Assembly: GCF_014773225.1 (NCBI RefSeq)
Contig: NZ_JACXAJ010000001.1
Coordinates: 620,001-684,000 of the forward strand
From: Pontibacter aquaedesilientis
GTDB lineage: Bacteria > Bacteroidota > Bacteroidia > Cytophagales > Hymenobacteraceae
Reading direction: 5' to 3'
Length of the DNA stretch: 64,000 bases
The notes beneath the pieces are model-generated. The model was not told the origin of the DNA. It did no database searches and was given only the letters and a program-made list of their open reading frames with translations. A program made the translations under genes and the position numbers. Positions 35,875-44,667 of this stretch are shown piece by piece (within the stretch, counting starts at the first letter, position 1; every line of letters starts with the position of its first letter).

Positions 35875-36672
35875 ATGTACATCATTAAAATAGGCGGAAA
35901 TGTTTTGGATAACCCGGAGCGGCTGCAGCGTTTTTTGATTGATTTCGCAGCACTGCCCGGACCAAAACTACTGGTGCATGGTGGCGGCAAAATTGCTTCT
36001 ACTATTGGGCTACAGCTAGGTATAGCGCCTCAGTATGTAGAAGGCCGCCGCCTGACCGACGCTGAAACATTGCGGGTTGTCACGATGGTATACGCGGGTC
36101 TTATTAACAAAAACGTAGTAGCTCAACTGCAGGCGCTGGGCTGCAACGCCATTGGAATGACCGGTGCTGACGCCAATGCCATACCTGCCACCAAGCGTCC
36201 GGTTAAGGCAATCGACTACGGTTTTGCAGGAGATGTGGGAGGCCCAGAAACGATTAACGCCACAGCCATACAAGCTCTGCTGCAGGCGGGGCTCACTCCG
36301 GTGTTCGCGCCGCTCACCCACGATGGAAAAGGGAGTTTACTCAACACCAATGCCGATACTATTGCATCAGTGCTGGCCACAGCTTTGGCTCCATTTTATA
36401 CTGTCAAGTTGGTCTACTGCTTCGAGAAAAGAGGGGTACTGGCCAATGCAGCAGAGGACGATTCGGTAATTCCGCATATTGATGAGCATACCTATCAACA
36501 TTTAAAGGCAACAGGTGTGGTAAAAGACGGTATGGTGCCCAAGCTGGACAACGCCTTCGCAGCATTGGAGCAGGGCGTAAAGGCCGTACTGATCGGGGAG
36601 GCCGAAGCACTGCCGGAACTTATCGGTGGAGGGAGTTTTTCAGGAACCACGCTAGTATGGCACCATGGATAG
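35875..36672 (+). CDS. argB: N-acylglutamate kinase
   Basis: 265 residues of the amino-acid kinase fold. KIGGNVLDNP and LLVHGGGKIAS form the phosphate site, and LNTNADTIASVLA the nucleotide site. It phosphorylates the N-acylglutamate made by the first enzyme. It lacks the N-terminal extension of arginine-inhibited kinases, so feedback by arginine is not expected at this enzyme (inference). It overlaps argE by 8 bases. Confidence 0.94.
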   Translation: MYIIKIGGNVLDNPERLQRFLIDFAALPGPKLLVHGGGKIASTIGLQLGIAPQYVEGRRLTDAETLRVVTMVYAGLINKNVVAQLQALGCNAIGMTGADANAIPATKRPVKAIDYGFAGDVGGPETINATAIQALLQAGLTPVFAPLTHDGKGSLLNTNADTIASVLATALAPFYTVKLVYCFEKRGVLANAAEDDSVIPHIDEHTYQHLKATGVVKDGMVPKLDNAFAALEQGVKAVLIGEAEALPELIGGGSFSGTTLVWHHG

Positions 36673-37729
36673 ATCGCAGCTATACCTATTGGCGCTGGAT
36701 TTGCTAAAGCAGCTCATCGCTATACCTTCCTTTAGTAGAGAAGAAGACAAAACGGCTGATGTGATCGCTGCATTAATGGAAGCCAAAGGAGTGAAGGTAC
36801 ACCGGAAGCTGAACAATGTGTGGGCGTTCAACAAATTTTATAACCCGGCATTGCCAACGCTGTTGCTTAACTCGCACCACGACACCGTGAAACCCAACTC
36901 CAGCTATACCCGTGACCCCTTTGCTGCGACCCTTGAAAATGGTAAACTTTATGGCCTGGGCAGCAATGATGCCGGCGGCTGCCTGGTAGCGCTGTTGGCT
37001 ACCTTTCTGTACTTTTATGAACAACCGGGCCTACGGTATAATTTTGTATATGCCGCGACGGCAGAAGAAGAAATCTCGGGCAGAAACGGACTTGAACTGA
37101 TACTGCCGGTGCTGGGCGAACTGGAAGCAGCCATTGTAGGGGAACCTACACTTATGCAGCTGGCTGTTGCAGAGAAAGGCCTTCTGGTGCTGGACTGTGT
37201 AGCCAAAGGCCGATCCGGACACGCAGCCCGCGAAGAGGGACTGAACGCCATCTACGAAGCACTGCCGGATATGCAATGGTTTGAGACCTACAGATTCCCG
37301 AAAGAGTCGGAGCACCTTGGCCCCGTAAAAATGTCGGTGACGATGGTGCAGGCGGGCACGCAGCACAACGTCGTGCCGGACAAGTGCCAGTTTACGGTGG
37401 ACGTGCGCCTGACCGATGCCTATACGATGGACGAGGTGCTGGAGGTAATCCGGCAGCATGTAAAAGCTGAAGTAACGCCCCGTTCCATGCGTCTGAAGCC
37501 TTCGTCTATACCTATGGAACATCCGCTGGTGCAGGCTGGCATTAAGTTGGGTCGCAGTACTTATGGTTCGCCCACCACATCGGACCAGGCACTGCTTCCT
37601 ATACCTTCCCTCAAGCTCGGCCCCGGCGATTCGGCTCGCTCGCATATGGCGGATGAGTATATTTACTTGAAGGAGATAGAGGAAGGTATTGCCTTGTTCA
37701 TTGAGATACTAGAGCAGGTGCTAAGATAG
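36665..37729 (+). CDS. argE: N-acyl-(ornithine/citrulline) deacylase, M20 family
   Basis: 354 residues, metallopeptidase M20. The metal ligands are seen in LLNSHHDTVKP, SNDAGG and AATAEEEISG, with a dimerisation domain at about 175-290. It removes the acyl group late in the pathway. With an argF' that acts on acylated ornithine, the natural substrate is probably N-acylcitrulline. Acetyl versus succinyl is undecided. Confidence 0.9.
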   Translation: MDRSQLYLLALDLLKQLIAIPSFSREEDKTADVIAALMEAKGVKVHRKLNNVWAFNKFYNPALPTLLLNSHHDTVKPNSSYTRDPFAATLENGKLYGLGSNDAGGCLVALLATFLYFYEQPGLRYNFVYAATAEEEISGRNGLELILPVLGELEAAIVGEPTLMQLAVAEKGLLVLDCVAKGRSGHAAREEGLNAIYEALPDMQWFETYRFPKESEHLGPVKMSVTMVQAGTQHNVVPDKCQFTVDVRLTDAYTMDEVLEVIRQHVKAEVTPRSMRLKPSSIPMEHPLVQAGIKLGRSTYGSPTTSDQALLPIPSLKLGPGDSARSHMADEYIYLKEIEEGIALFIEILEQVLR

Positions 37730-37734
37730 AGGTA

Positions 37735-37850
37735 TCAGGAGCGGGAATCGAACCCGAATCCTGACTAGCGGTACTAGCTTACTAGCGCGGGAATTATTCC
37801 CGTGCTTACCCATAATGTGTAGTCTCCGACTACACTGCTTCGTCAGAAGC
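37735..37850 (-). ncRNA. Compact multi-hairpin element, T-arm/tmRNA-end-like, between argE and argH
   Basis: Four hairpins are packed in 116 bases: TCAGGA+CGGG around loop AATCGAA (37735-37764), CGGGAA-TTA-TTCCCG (37788-37802), GTGTAGTC-TCC-GACTACAC (37817-37835), and GCTTC-GTCA-GAAGC (37837-37850). Read on the minus strand, the first is a T-arm (GGTTCGATTCCCGC), preceded by TAAGCTAGTACCG, which resembles the 3' part of tmRNA. No tmRNA 5' end, tag frame or acceptor partner was found. It may be a remnant, a tRNA-like structure or an unknown RNA. Confidence 0.4.
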
Positions 37851-37980
37851 AAATACATGTATAGCAAACTTGCAACACAAGAAGCTGCTTAAGTAAAGAA
37901 TCAACCAGGCCAAAGGCCCCAAGAAAGTTAACACTAGCTCGGCGTCTTGCGCAATAAACAGCAAGTGGCAACGCAATCAG

Positions 37981-38026
37981 ATACTAAATACATTCACTCA
38001 ATCACTCATTCACTCACTCAATCCTA
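37981..38026 (+). repeat. TCATTCACTCA tandem words before argH
   Basis: Degenerate repeats of CATTCACTCA/CACTCAATCA run up to the argH start codon, in the same orientation as those before argB. Confidence 0.6.
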
Positions 38027-38030
38027 ACTC

Positions 38031-39362
38031 ATGAAACTCTGGCAGAAGAATACCAACGTCAAAAAGGAGATAGAGCAATTTACCGTAGGCCGCGATCCGG
38101 AATTCGACATGCAGCTGGCCGCTTTTGATGTGCTGGGTTCGCTGGCGCATACGCGCATGTTGGCGCAAGTGGGTCTGTTGGATAAAACCGATCTCGATGC
38201 ACTGCAGCATGAGATGAAAAATATCTACCGAAGCATTGTAGCCGGTGCGTTTGCCATTGAGCCGGGCGTAGAAGACATTCACTCCCAGGTGGAACTGGAG
38301 TTAACCAAAAGATTGGGTGAAGCGGGCAAGAAAATACACAGCGGCCGTTCCCGCAACGACCAGGTGCTGGTAGACCTCAAGCTATACCTGCGCCACGAAC
38401 TGCAGCAGATTGTAATGGAGGTGAAGGCTTTGTTCGATGTACTGCAGCAGCAGAGCGAGCGGCACCAGGATAAGCTGTTGCCCGGCTATACTCATCTTCA
38501 GGTAGCCATGCCATCTTCTTTCGGACTTTGGTTTGGGGCTTATGCCGAGAGTCTGCTCGATGATGTGTTGGGGCTGCAGGCCGCTTATAAAATAACGGAC
38601 AAAAATCCCTTGGGCTCTGCCGCTGGTTACGGTTCATCTTTCCCGCTCAACCGCAAAATGACGACCGAATTGCTGGGTTTTGAGACCATGAATTACAATG
38701 TGGTGTATGCTCAGATGGGCCGTGGCAAGACAGAACGGGTGGTGAGTACAGCCCTTGCCTCAGTAGCGGCAACATTGGCGCGGATGGCCATGGACCTGTG
38801 CCTGTACATGAGTCAGAATTTTGCTTTTGTGAGCCTCCCGGATAACCTGACTACCGGCTCCAGCATCATGCCACATAAAAAGAACCCGGATGTGTTCGAA
38901 ATTATGCGCGGCAAGTGCAACAAGCTGCAGGCACTGCCCACCGAAATATCCATGCTGCTCATCAACCTGCCATCGGGCTACCACCGCGAACTACAGTTGC
39001 TGAAAGAGTCGCTATTCCCGGCCTTCACGGAATTGATAGAATGCTTGCAGATGATGGCTTACATGCTGCCACAACTACAAGTGCGTGACAAGATTATGGA
39101 GGAGGAAAAGTATAAGTATGCCTTCAGTGTGGATGCCGTTAATGCCGAAGTGCTGGCAGGATTGCCATTCCGGGATGCCTACAAGAAAGTAGGGGAGAGC
39201 ATAGAGCAAGACACCTTTGCTATACCTGAAACGGTGGCGCATACCCATGAGGGAAGTATAGGCAACTTGTGTAACCAGGAAATTGCCGCACTTATGAACA
39301 AAGCCCTGGCCGATTTCAATTTTGAACGGGCCGAAAAAGCATTGCAGGATCTGGTTAAATAA
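38031..39362 (+). CDS. argH: Argininosuccinate lyase
   Basis: 443 residues of the fumarase/aspartase superfamily. The signature GSSIMPHKKNPDVFE is present with HSGRSRNDQVLVDLKLYL near residue 105. It splits argininosuccinate into arginine and fumarate, the last step. It is separated from argE by 301 bases with the structured element, so it may have its own promoter. Confidence 0.96.
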   Translation: MKLWQKNTNVKKEIEQFTVGRDPEFDMQLAAFDVLGSLAHTRMLAQVGLLDKTDLDALQHEMKNIYRSIVAGAFAIEPGVEDIHSQVELELTKRLGEAGKKIHSGRSRNDQVLVDLKLYLRHELQQIVMEVKALFDVLQQQSERHQDKLLPGYTHLQVAMPSSFGLWFGAYAESLLDDVLGLQAAYKITDKNPLGSAAGYGSSFPLNRKMTTELLGFETMNYNVVYAQMGRGKTERVVSTALASVAATLARMAMDLCLYMSQNFAFVSLPDNLTTGSSIMPHKKNPDVFEIMRGKCNKLQALPTEISMLLINLPSGYHRELQLLKESLFPAFTELIECLQMMAYMLPQLQVRDKIMEEEKYKYAFSVDAVNAEVLAGLPFRDAYKKVGESIEQDTFAIPETVAHTHEGSIGNLCNQEIAALMNKALADFNFERAEKALQDLVK

Positions 39363-39375
39363 GATATTACTAGAA

Positions 39376-39412
39376 AAGCCCTTTTGACATGATCGGAAGG
39401 GCTTATCTTTCT
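39376..39412 (+). terminator. Terminator after argH
   Basis: AAGCCCTT (39376-39383) pairs with AAGGGCTT (39397-39404), with a short T-rich tail. Confidence 0.5.
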
Positions 39413-39459
39413 ATTAATGCTGGATGAATTGATGTTTTAAAATTCAGTCAGTCCTGCTC

Positions 39460-40146
39460 TTAATTCATATGATAGTTCTGCGGCTTGATGTGGCGTAGTT
39501 TGCGGGTAGCCTGCAGCAGGGTGGCAACCAACAACGCTATGAACACTGAAAGCCCAATAATCAGGTAAGAAAGCACTTTTAATGTTTTGACCTGCCGCTC
39601 AGCAGACTCATAAAGTTCCTGCCCAACTTCGCCTTGCAAACGGATGAGTGTATGTAAAGGCTTCAGCAAATTAAGAAACGCCTCCTGACCTTCCGATTTG
39701 TAAAGGAGTTGTGCCCTGGCTTTATTTCCTGTACTGCTCAGGGTTAGAATCTCCTCCTGTACTTTCACGAGCGACGCAAATTGCAGTTTATACTGTGCAA
39801 GCTCGGCACTTTCACGCTCAATCAGATAGGTCCGCTCAAATTTGTGTATCAGGGAGTCGATTTCCTGCGTATTCTTTTGCACTAGTTGCTGGAGACTGTC
39901 ATGTTGTGAATCGCTACCGGAGAGAATATGCTCTTCCAGGTGCATACGATTTTGGTAATAGCGCTCCAAAACCTCCGAAATGTCAAGCGATGGAATCAGC
40001 CTGTCCTGGTATACCGATTTAAACTGATTGCTCACCTTCCCGATACTATAGCTGGCAAACCAGTTCGCCAGTACGATAATCGAAAAAACAGCCCCCAACG
40101 CAAAAGCTACCTGATCCCGCTTATTAATTCTATAGGCCCAATTCAT
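39460..40146 (-). CDS. Four-helix-bundle sensor membrane protein without output domain
   Basis: 228 residues. Membrane segments at about 15-32 and 190-212 flank a periplasmic helical region of the 4HB-MCP type (SVYQDRLIPSLDISEVLERYYQNRMHLEEHIL). The chain stops about 15 residues after the second segment, so there is no methyl-accepting, kinase or cyclase module. A partner protein would be needed for signalling, and none is adjacent. Confidence 0.75.
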   Translation of the reverse strand: MNWAYRINKRDQVAFALGAVFSIIVLANWFASYSIGKVSNQFKSVYQDRLIPSLDISEVLERYYQNRMHLEEHILSGSDSQHDSLQQLVQKNTQEIDSLIHKFERTYLIERESAELAQYKLQFASLVKVQEEILTLSSTGNKARAQLLYKSEGQEAFLNLLKPLHTLIRLQGEVGQELYESAERQVKTLKVLSYLIIGLSVFIALLVATLLQATRKLRHIKPQNYHMN

Positions 40147-40340
40147 ATTCTTGAAAATGTTCTCCCTACTAATATACTAGTAATAATGGATATAAACCTA
40201 GTAAGTATCGTATTGCTGCCTGCAAAGTCTGTGCCCTAACGTTAATTTGGGTTAAATTATTCTTTATAGAATACCAAAAACTTATATGATTGGCAGCGTA
40301 TAACAGGCACACTAAATGTGTTCAACAAAACGAGCAAGCC

Positions 40341-41063
40341 GTGATCCCGATCAAAATACATACGCAGCCAGATGATTCCACCTGTGGGCCAACGAGTCTG
40401 CATGCGGTGTACAGGTATTTCAAAGATTCTATCCCTTTGGGGGAGGTGATCAAAGAGGTGCCCTCTCTGGATGAAGGCGGAACACTGGAAGCTTTGCTGG
40501 CCTGCCATGCCCTAAACCGTGGTTACAGGGCTCGCATCTACACCTATAACCTGCACATCTTCGATCCGACCTGGTTCAGCCTGAGCAACGACGAGATCAT
40601 CGATAAACTGGAGCAGCAACTGGAGGTAAAGAAAGGAAGTAAATTCATCCGGGCGACACAAGCCTACATCGAATTTCTGAGGCTGGGCGGCGAACTGCGC
40701 TGTACAGACTTGACAAAAGGCTTGCTGAAGGAATATTTCGACCAGGGAATCCCCCTGCTCACCGGCCTTAGCGCCACCTACCTGTACCAGAGCGCCCGGG
40801 AGTTTGGAGACGCCGAAGGCAACTCGGTATACGATGACGTGCGCGGCTACCCGATGGGGCACTTTGTGGTGCTCTGTGGTTTTGCCGAAGATCAGAAACA
40901 CATTGTAGTGGCCGATCCTTACCAGGAAAACCCTTTTTTCAAGAACAATTATTATGAGGTGAAGGCATCACACCTGCTCAATTCCATCATGCTCGGAATG
41001 GCCACTTATGATGCCAACCTACTGGCCATTCAGCCGGCCGATACTCAACCGATCGAAGATTAA
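40341..41063 (+). CDS. Papain-like C39-family peptidase of the amidoligase operon
   Basis: About 240 residues from GTG 40341; TTG 40290 would add 17 residues and no ATG is in frame. The Cys in QPDDSTCGPTSL, the His in YPMGHFVVLCGF and the Asp in VVADPYQENP match the C39-like triad. It probably cleaves or trims a small peptide. It is 3 bases before the ATP-grasp gene. Peptidases of this kind are known neighbours of RimK-like/GCS2 amidoligases, which guides the call. Confidence 0.78.
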   Translation: MIPIKIHTQPDDSTCGPTSLHAVYRYFKDSIPLGEVIKEVPSLDEGGTLEALLACHALNRGYRARIYTYNLHIFDPTWFSLSNDEIIDKLEQQLEVKKGSKFIRATQAYIEFLRLGGELRCTDLTKGLLKEYFDQGIPLLTGLSATYLYQSAREFGDAEGNSVYDDVRGYPMGHFVVLCGFAEDQKHIVVADPYQENPFFKNNYYEVKASHLLNSIMLGMATYDANLLAIQPADTQPIED

Positions 41064-41066
41064 ATA

Positions 41067-42542
41067 ATGCGAAAGATAGTAGTAGTGGACTACCCCAAGG
41101 ACTGGGATGTGGCGATAGAAGATGTAGAGGTGGTGGATGTACAGTCCTATCTCACCGATACAGCCTATACCGATATAAAAAATGCGCGCATATTCAACCT
41201 ATGCCGCTCTTACAAATACCAGAGCGCCGGTTACTATGTGTCGCTGCTGGCAGAAGCCCGTGGACACAAGCCCATTCCGAGCGTAACCACCATGCAGGAC
41301 CTGAAAAGCCCGACCATCGTACGGGCCATCACCGTGGAGCTGAACGACCTGATACAGAAAACACTGGGCGGGCTGCGGTCCAAGTCCTTTACCTTGAGTA
41401 TCTACTTCGGTCAGAACGTAGCCAAGAAGTATGAGAAGCTTTGCAAACACTTGCATGACCTGTTTCAGGCCCCCTTGTTACGGGCTCAGTTTGTTTTCAA
41501 GGATGAGTGGGTACTACAGAGCATATCCGCTATACCTATAAACGATGTGCCCGAGCACCATTGGCGCTACCTGATGCGGTTTGCCAAATCCTATTTTGCA
41601 CGCCACCGGTTTTCTGGGGCACGCATTGGGCGCAACAAGATTTACGACCTGGCCATCCTGGTTGATCCGGATGAGAAGGAGCCGCCATCCGATAAAAAGG
41701 CATTGCAGCATTTCATGGACGCCGCCGAATCCCTTGGTTTTTACGCCGAGCTGATCACCAAGGACGACTACCGTAGGCTAGCGGAGTTCGACGCTCTTTT
41801 TATTCGAGAAACGACTTCCGTCAACCACCATACCTATAGGTTTGCACGTAAGGCCTATGCGGACGGGCTGGTCGTGATAGATGATCCGGTGTCTATACTT
41901 CGTTGCACGAACAAGGTATACCTGGCCGAGCTGCTTACCAAGGCGAGGGTGCCTATACCTAAGACGATGATCATCCACAAGGATAACCGGAATCAGGTAG
42001 AGGCTGAGCTGGGTATACCTTGTGTGCTCAAAAAACCAGACAGCTCCTTCTCGCAGGGAGTGGTGAAAGCAAAGGACAAGGAAAGCCTCCAAAGGGAACT
42101 GGACGAAATGCTGGCAGACTCTGAGTTGATCATCGGGCAGGAGTTCACGCCAACTGACTTCGACTGGCGCATCGGTATTTTAGACAAGCAGCCCCTTTAT
42201 GCCTGTAAATACTACATGGCAAAAGGGCATTGGCAGATTTATAACTGGGAGGGCAAAAAGAAGAATGACACGGAGGGTGATGCGGAAACAGTGCCTTTTG
42301 AAGAGGTGCCTTTCGCTGTGTTGCATACCGCTATCAAGGCGGCGAACCTGATTGGTGGTGGCCTGTATGGGGTGGATATTAAGGAGATTGATGGAAAGGC
42401 CTACGTGATTGAAGTGAACGATAACCCAAGTATAGACGCCGGTTGTGAAGACCAGATCCTGAAAAAAGAACTATACCTCTCAATCCTTAAATCCATAAAA
42501 AAACGCATAGATGACAACAAAAACGTTAGAACCGATGGGTAG
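41067..42542 (+). CDS. RimK-like ATP-grasp ligase with RLAN N-terminal domain
   Basis: 491 residues. The N-terminal part (about 1-190) fits the RLAN domain found fused to RimK-type ATP-grasp. The ATP-grasp part (about 275-485) shows IPCVLKKPDSSFSQGVVKA (ATP lysine), IIGQEFTPTDFDWRIGIL and the Mg site GVDIKEI...VIEVNDNPSID. It should form an amide bond between a carboxylate and an amino compound using ATP. The substrate is unknown. Confidence 0.85.
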   Translation: MRKIVVVDYPKDWDVAIEDVEVVDVQSYLTDTAYTDIKNARIFNLCRSYKYQSAGYYVSLLAEARGHKPIPSVTTMQDLKSPTIVRAITVELNDLIQKTLGGLRSKSFTLSIYFGQNVAKKYEKLCKHLHDLFQAPLLRAQFVFKDEWVLQSISAIPINDVPEHHWRYLMRFAKSYFARHRFSGARIGRNKIYDLAILVDPDEKEPPSDKKALQHFMDAAESLGFYAELITKDDYRRLAEFDALFIRETTSVNHHTYRFARKAYADGLVVIDDPVSILRCTNKVYLAELLTKARVPIPKTMIIHKDNRNQVEAELGIPCVLKKPDSSFSQGVVKAKDKESLQRELDEMLADSELIIGQEFTPTDFDWRIGILDKQPLYACKYYMAKGHWQIYNWEGKKKNDTEGDAETVPFEEVPFAVLHTAIKAANLIGGGLYGVDIKEIDGKAYVIEVNDNPSIDAGCEDQILKKELYLSILKSIKKRIDDNKNVRTDG

Positions 42543-43791
42543 CGCCGCCAAAACACTGCACTTGTTCGAGGCCTACGGCGTGGAAATGGAATATATGATC
42601 GTGGACAGGGACACGCTTCGGGTAAAGCCTATCTCAGATAAACTGATCTACGATGAAGTAGGTGCCTATGTATCAGATGTAGAATTCGGAGAAATAGCCT
42701 GGTCCAACGAGCTGGTGCTGCATGTAATAGAGCTAAAAACGCAGGAGCCGGCCTCTTCTTTGCTGGGATTGGAGCACTCCTTTCAGCAACACGTGCGGCA
42801 TATCAACCAGCTGCTCGAAAAGCACAATGCCATGCTCTTGCCAACAGGCGCTCATCCACTCATGAACCCTCATGAGGAAACCAGGCTGTGGCTGCATGAA
42901 CATAACGTAGTTTACGAAGCCTACAATCGCATTTTCGATTGCCGGGGTCACGGCTGGGCCAACCTGCAAAGCACGCACCTTAACCTGCCTTTCGGCAACG
43001 ACGAGGAATTTGGGAAACTTCATGCCGCTATCCGGATGGTGCTGCCTCTCATTCCCGCATTGGCGGCTTCTTCACCTATACTCGACGGCAAAGTCTCCGG
43101 ACTTCTGGATACAAGGCTGGAGGTATACCGCCATAACCAGCACAAGATCCCGGCTATAGCCGGCAAGGTTGTGCCAGAGGCGGTGTTTACCAAGCAGGAT
43201 TACGAAAAGCAGATCCTTCAGAAAATGTATAGCGCTGTCGCGCCTTACGACGCGGAAGGTGTGCTGCAGGAGGAATTCCTGAACTCACGGGGTGCCATCG
43301 CCCGCTTCGACCGAAATGCCATTGAGATTCGCCTCATAGACATTCAGGAGAGTCCGCTGGCAGACTTGGCAGTGCTGCAGGCGGTAGTTGCGGTTATGCA
43401 GGCGCTGGCCTCTGAACGCTGGGTGAACATTGAGGAGTTGAAAAAATGGGACGAGCATAAACTATCAGATTTGCTTTTGCGGGTGATCCGCAGTGGCCAG
43501 GAGACCATCATCACCGATCAGGAATTCAACAGATGCTTTGGCTTTGAGTGCCTCGAGAATTGTACCGTGGGTGAGCTATGGAAGCACTTGGTGCAGGAGA
43601 CCCTGGAGCTGGAAGATCAGCCCGACGTCGCTTATGCTCTCAACGTCATCCTGTCACGCGGATGCCTTGCCAAACGAATCTTGGATGCTTTGGGGGAGAA
43701 TCCTTCGGAAGCAGCTATCAAAAATGTTTATGCCGGACTTGCCCGTTGTTTGCAGCAGGGCGATGTTTTTATACCTGAAAAACCATGTTGA
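42511..43791 (+). CDS. GCS2-type carboxylate-amine ligase
   Basis: 426 residues. Glutamate-cysteine ligase family 2 core with YGVEMEYMIVD, STHLNLPFGNDEEF and AIEIRLIDIQESPLADLAV. It activates a carboxylate with ATP and joins it to an amine. It overlaps the ATP-grasp gene by 32 bases; Met9 at 42535 would reduce this to 8 and fits the family N-terminus well. It is a second ligase in the same operon, implying a product with two amide bonds. Confidence 0.87.
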   Translation: MTTKTLEPMGSAAKTLHLFEAYGVEMEYMIVDRDTLRVKPISDKLIYDEVGAYVSDVEFGEIAWSNELVLHVIELKTQEPASSLLGLEHSFQQHVRHINQLLEKHNAMLLPTGAHPLMNPHEETRLWLHEHNVVYEAYNRIFDCRGHGWANLQSTHLNLPFGNDEEFGKLHAAIRMVLPLIPALAASSPILDGKVSGLLDTRLEVYRHNQHKIPAIAGKVVPEAVFTKQDYEKQILQKMYSAVAPYDAEGVLQEEFLNSRGAIARFDRNAIEIRLIDIQESPLADLAVLQAVVAVMQALASERWVNIEELKKWDEHKLSDLLLRVIRSGQETIITDQEFNRCFGFECLENCTVGELWKHLVQETLELEDQPDVAYALNVILSRGCLAKRILDALGENPSEAAIKNVYAGLARCLQQGDVFIPEKPC

Positions 43792-44486
43792 GACTGTTAT
43801 TGACTTGTGAACACGGCGGAAACAAAGTGCCTGTATCCTATGAAGCCCTGTTTAAAGGTCAGGAAGATACGCTACAGACGCATCGGGGGTACGACATTGG
43901 CGCGTTGGAACTGTTTGACAAGATGAAATCCGTCGCGGATGTCCACTTTCACTCCGAAACCACCCGCTTACTGGTCGAACTGAACCGCTCCGTTGGCCAT
44001 CCTAAGTTGTTATCTGAGTTTAGTTGCGTGCTTCCTGAAAAGGACAGAGAGCGTTTATTGCAAGTGCACTACTTCCCTTACAGAGAGAAGGTAGAGCATA
44101 TGATACAGGATTTTGTATCGGCTGGCCGGCGGGTTTTGCATATTGCTGTGCATAGCTTCACGCCCGTGCTTGATGGGGAAGAACGCAAAGCCGACATCGG
44201 GCTGCTCTACGATCCGAAGCGAAAGCATGAACAGGCTTTGTGCAGGCAATGGAAAAAAAAGTTGCAGCAAAACGACAAGGATTTAGTTATTCGCTTTAAC
44301 TACCCCTACCTGGGTATTGCCGATGGATTGCCAAGCTACCTGAGGCGCAAATTCACGGGTGACCAATACATAGGTATAGAGCTCGAAGTAAACCAAAGGT
44401 TCCCAATCCAGGAATCGGACAAGTGGGCGTCGCTCCAGAGATTGCTCACCAACACGGTGGAGGAATTGCTGCAGGAAAACCGATGA
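43785..44486 (+). CDS. N-formylglutamate amidohydrolase family protein
   Basis: 233 residues. LTCEHGGNKVP carries the metal/catalytic residues, with HSFTPVLDGEERKADIGLLYD and the conserved GIELEVNQ end. Members hydrolyse N-formylglutamate or related acylated amino acids. It overlaps the GCS2 gene by 7 bases. Histidine-degradation genes are absent, so a role in the amidoligase pathway is more likely than in Hut. Confidence 0.85.
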   Translation: MLRLLLTCEHGGNKVPVSYEALFKGQEDTLQTHRGYDIGALELFDKMKSVADVHFHSETTRLLVELNRSVGHPKLLSEFSCVLPEKDRERLLQVHYFPYREKVEHMIQDFVSAGRRVLHIAVHSFTPVLDGEERKADIGLLYDPKRKHEQALCRQWKKKLQQNDKDLVIRFNYPYLGIADGLPSYLRRKFTGDQYIGIELEVNQRFPIQESDKWASLQRLLTNTVEELLQENR

Positions 44487-44667
44487 GCGCTTTCTGATTT
44501 TGGACTTGAAGGCGAATAAGAAGAACAAAATACAGCATTTATAAGTACTGTTATTTATATATGAAGACTTCTGCATATAATCAGACAATGGCGATCTTCA
44601 TGTAGCAGTAGTTGAAGCGGTGTGTTCCGCTTACGGTGAATATTTAATATTTTAAATTTATAAAACT

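Noticed and set aside
37735..38030. A complete tmRNA on the minus strand
   Set aside because: The T-arm-like end is present but I found no 5' half, no tag reading frame ending in the usual ALAA and no acceptor pairing partner.
43785..44486. Histidine utilisation (Hut) operon
   Set aside because: Only an N-formylglutamate amidohydrolase is present; hutH, hutU and hutI are not, and its neighbours are amidoligases.
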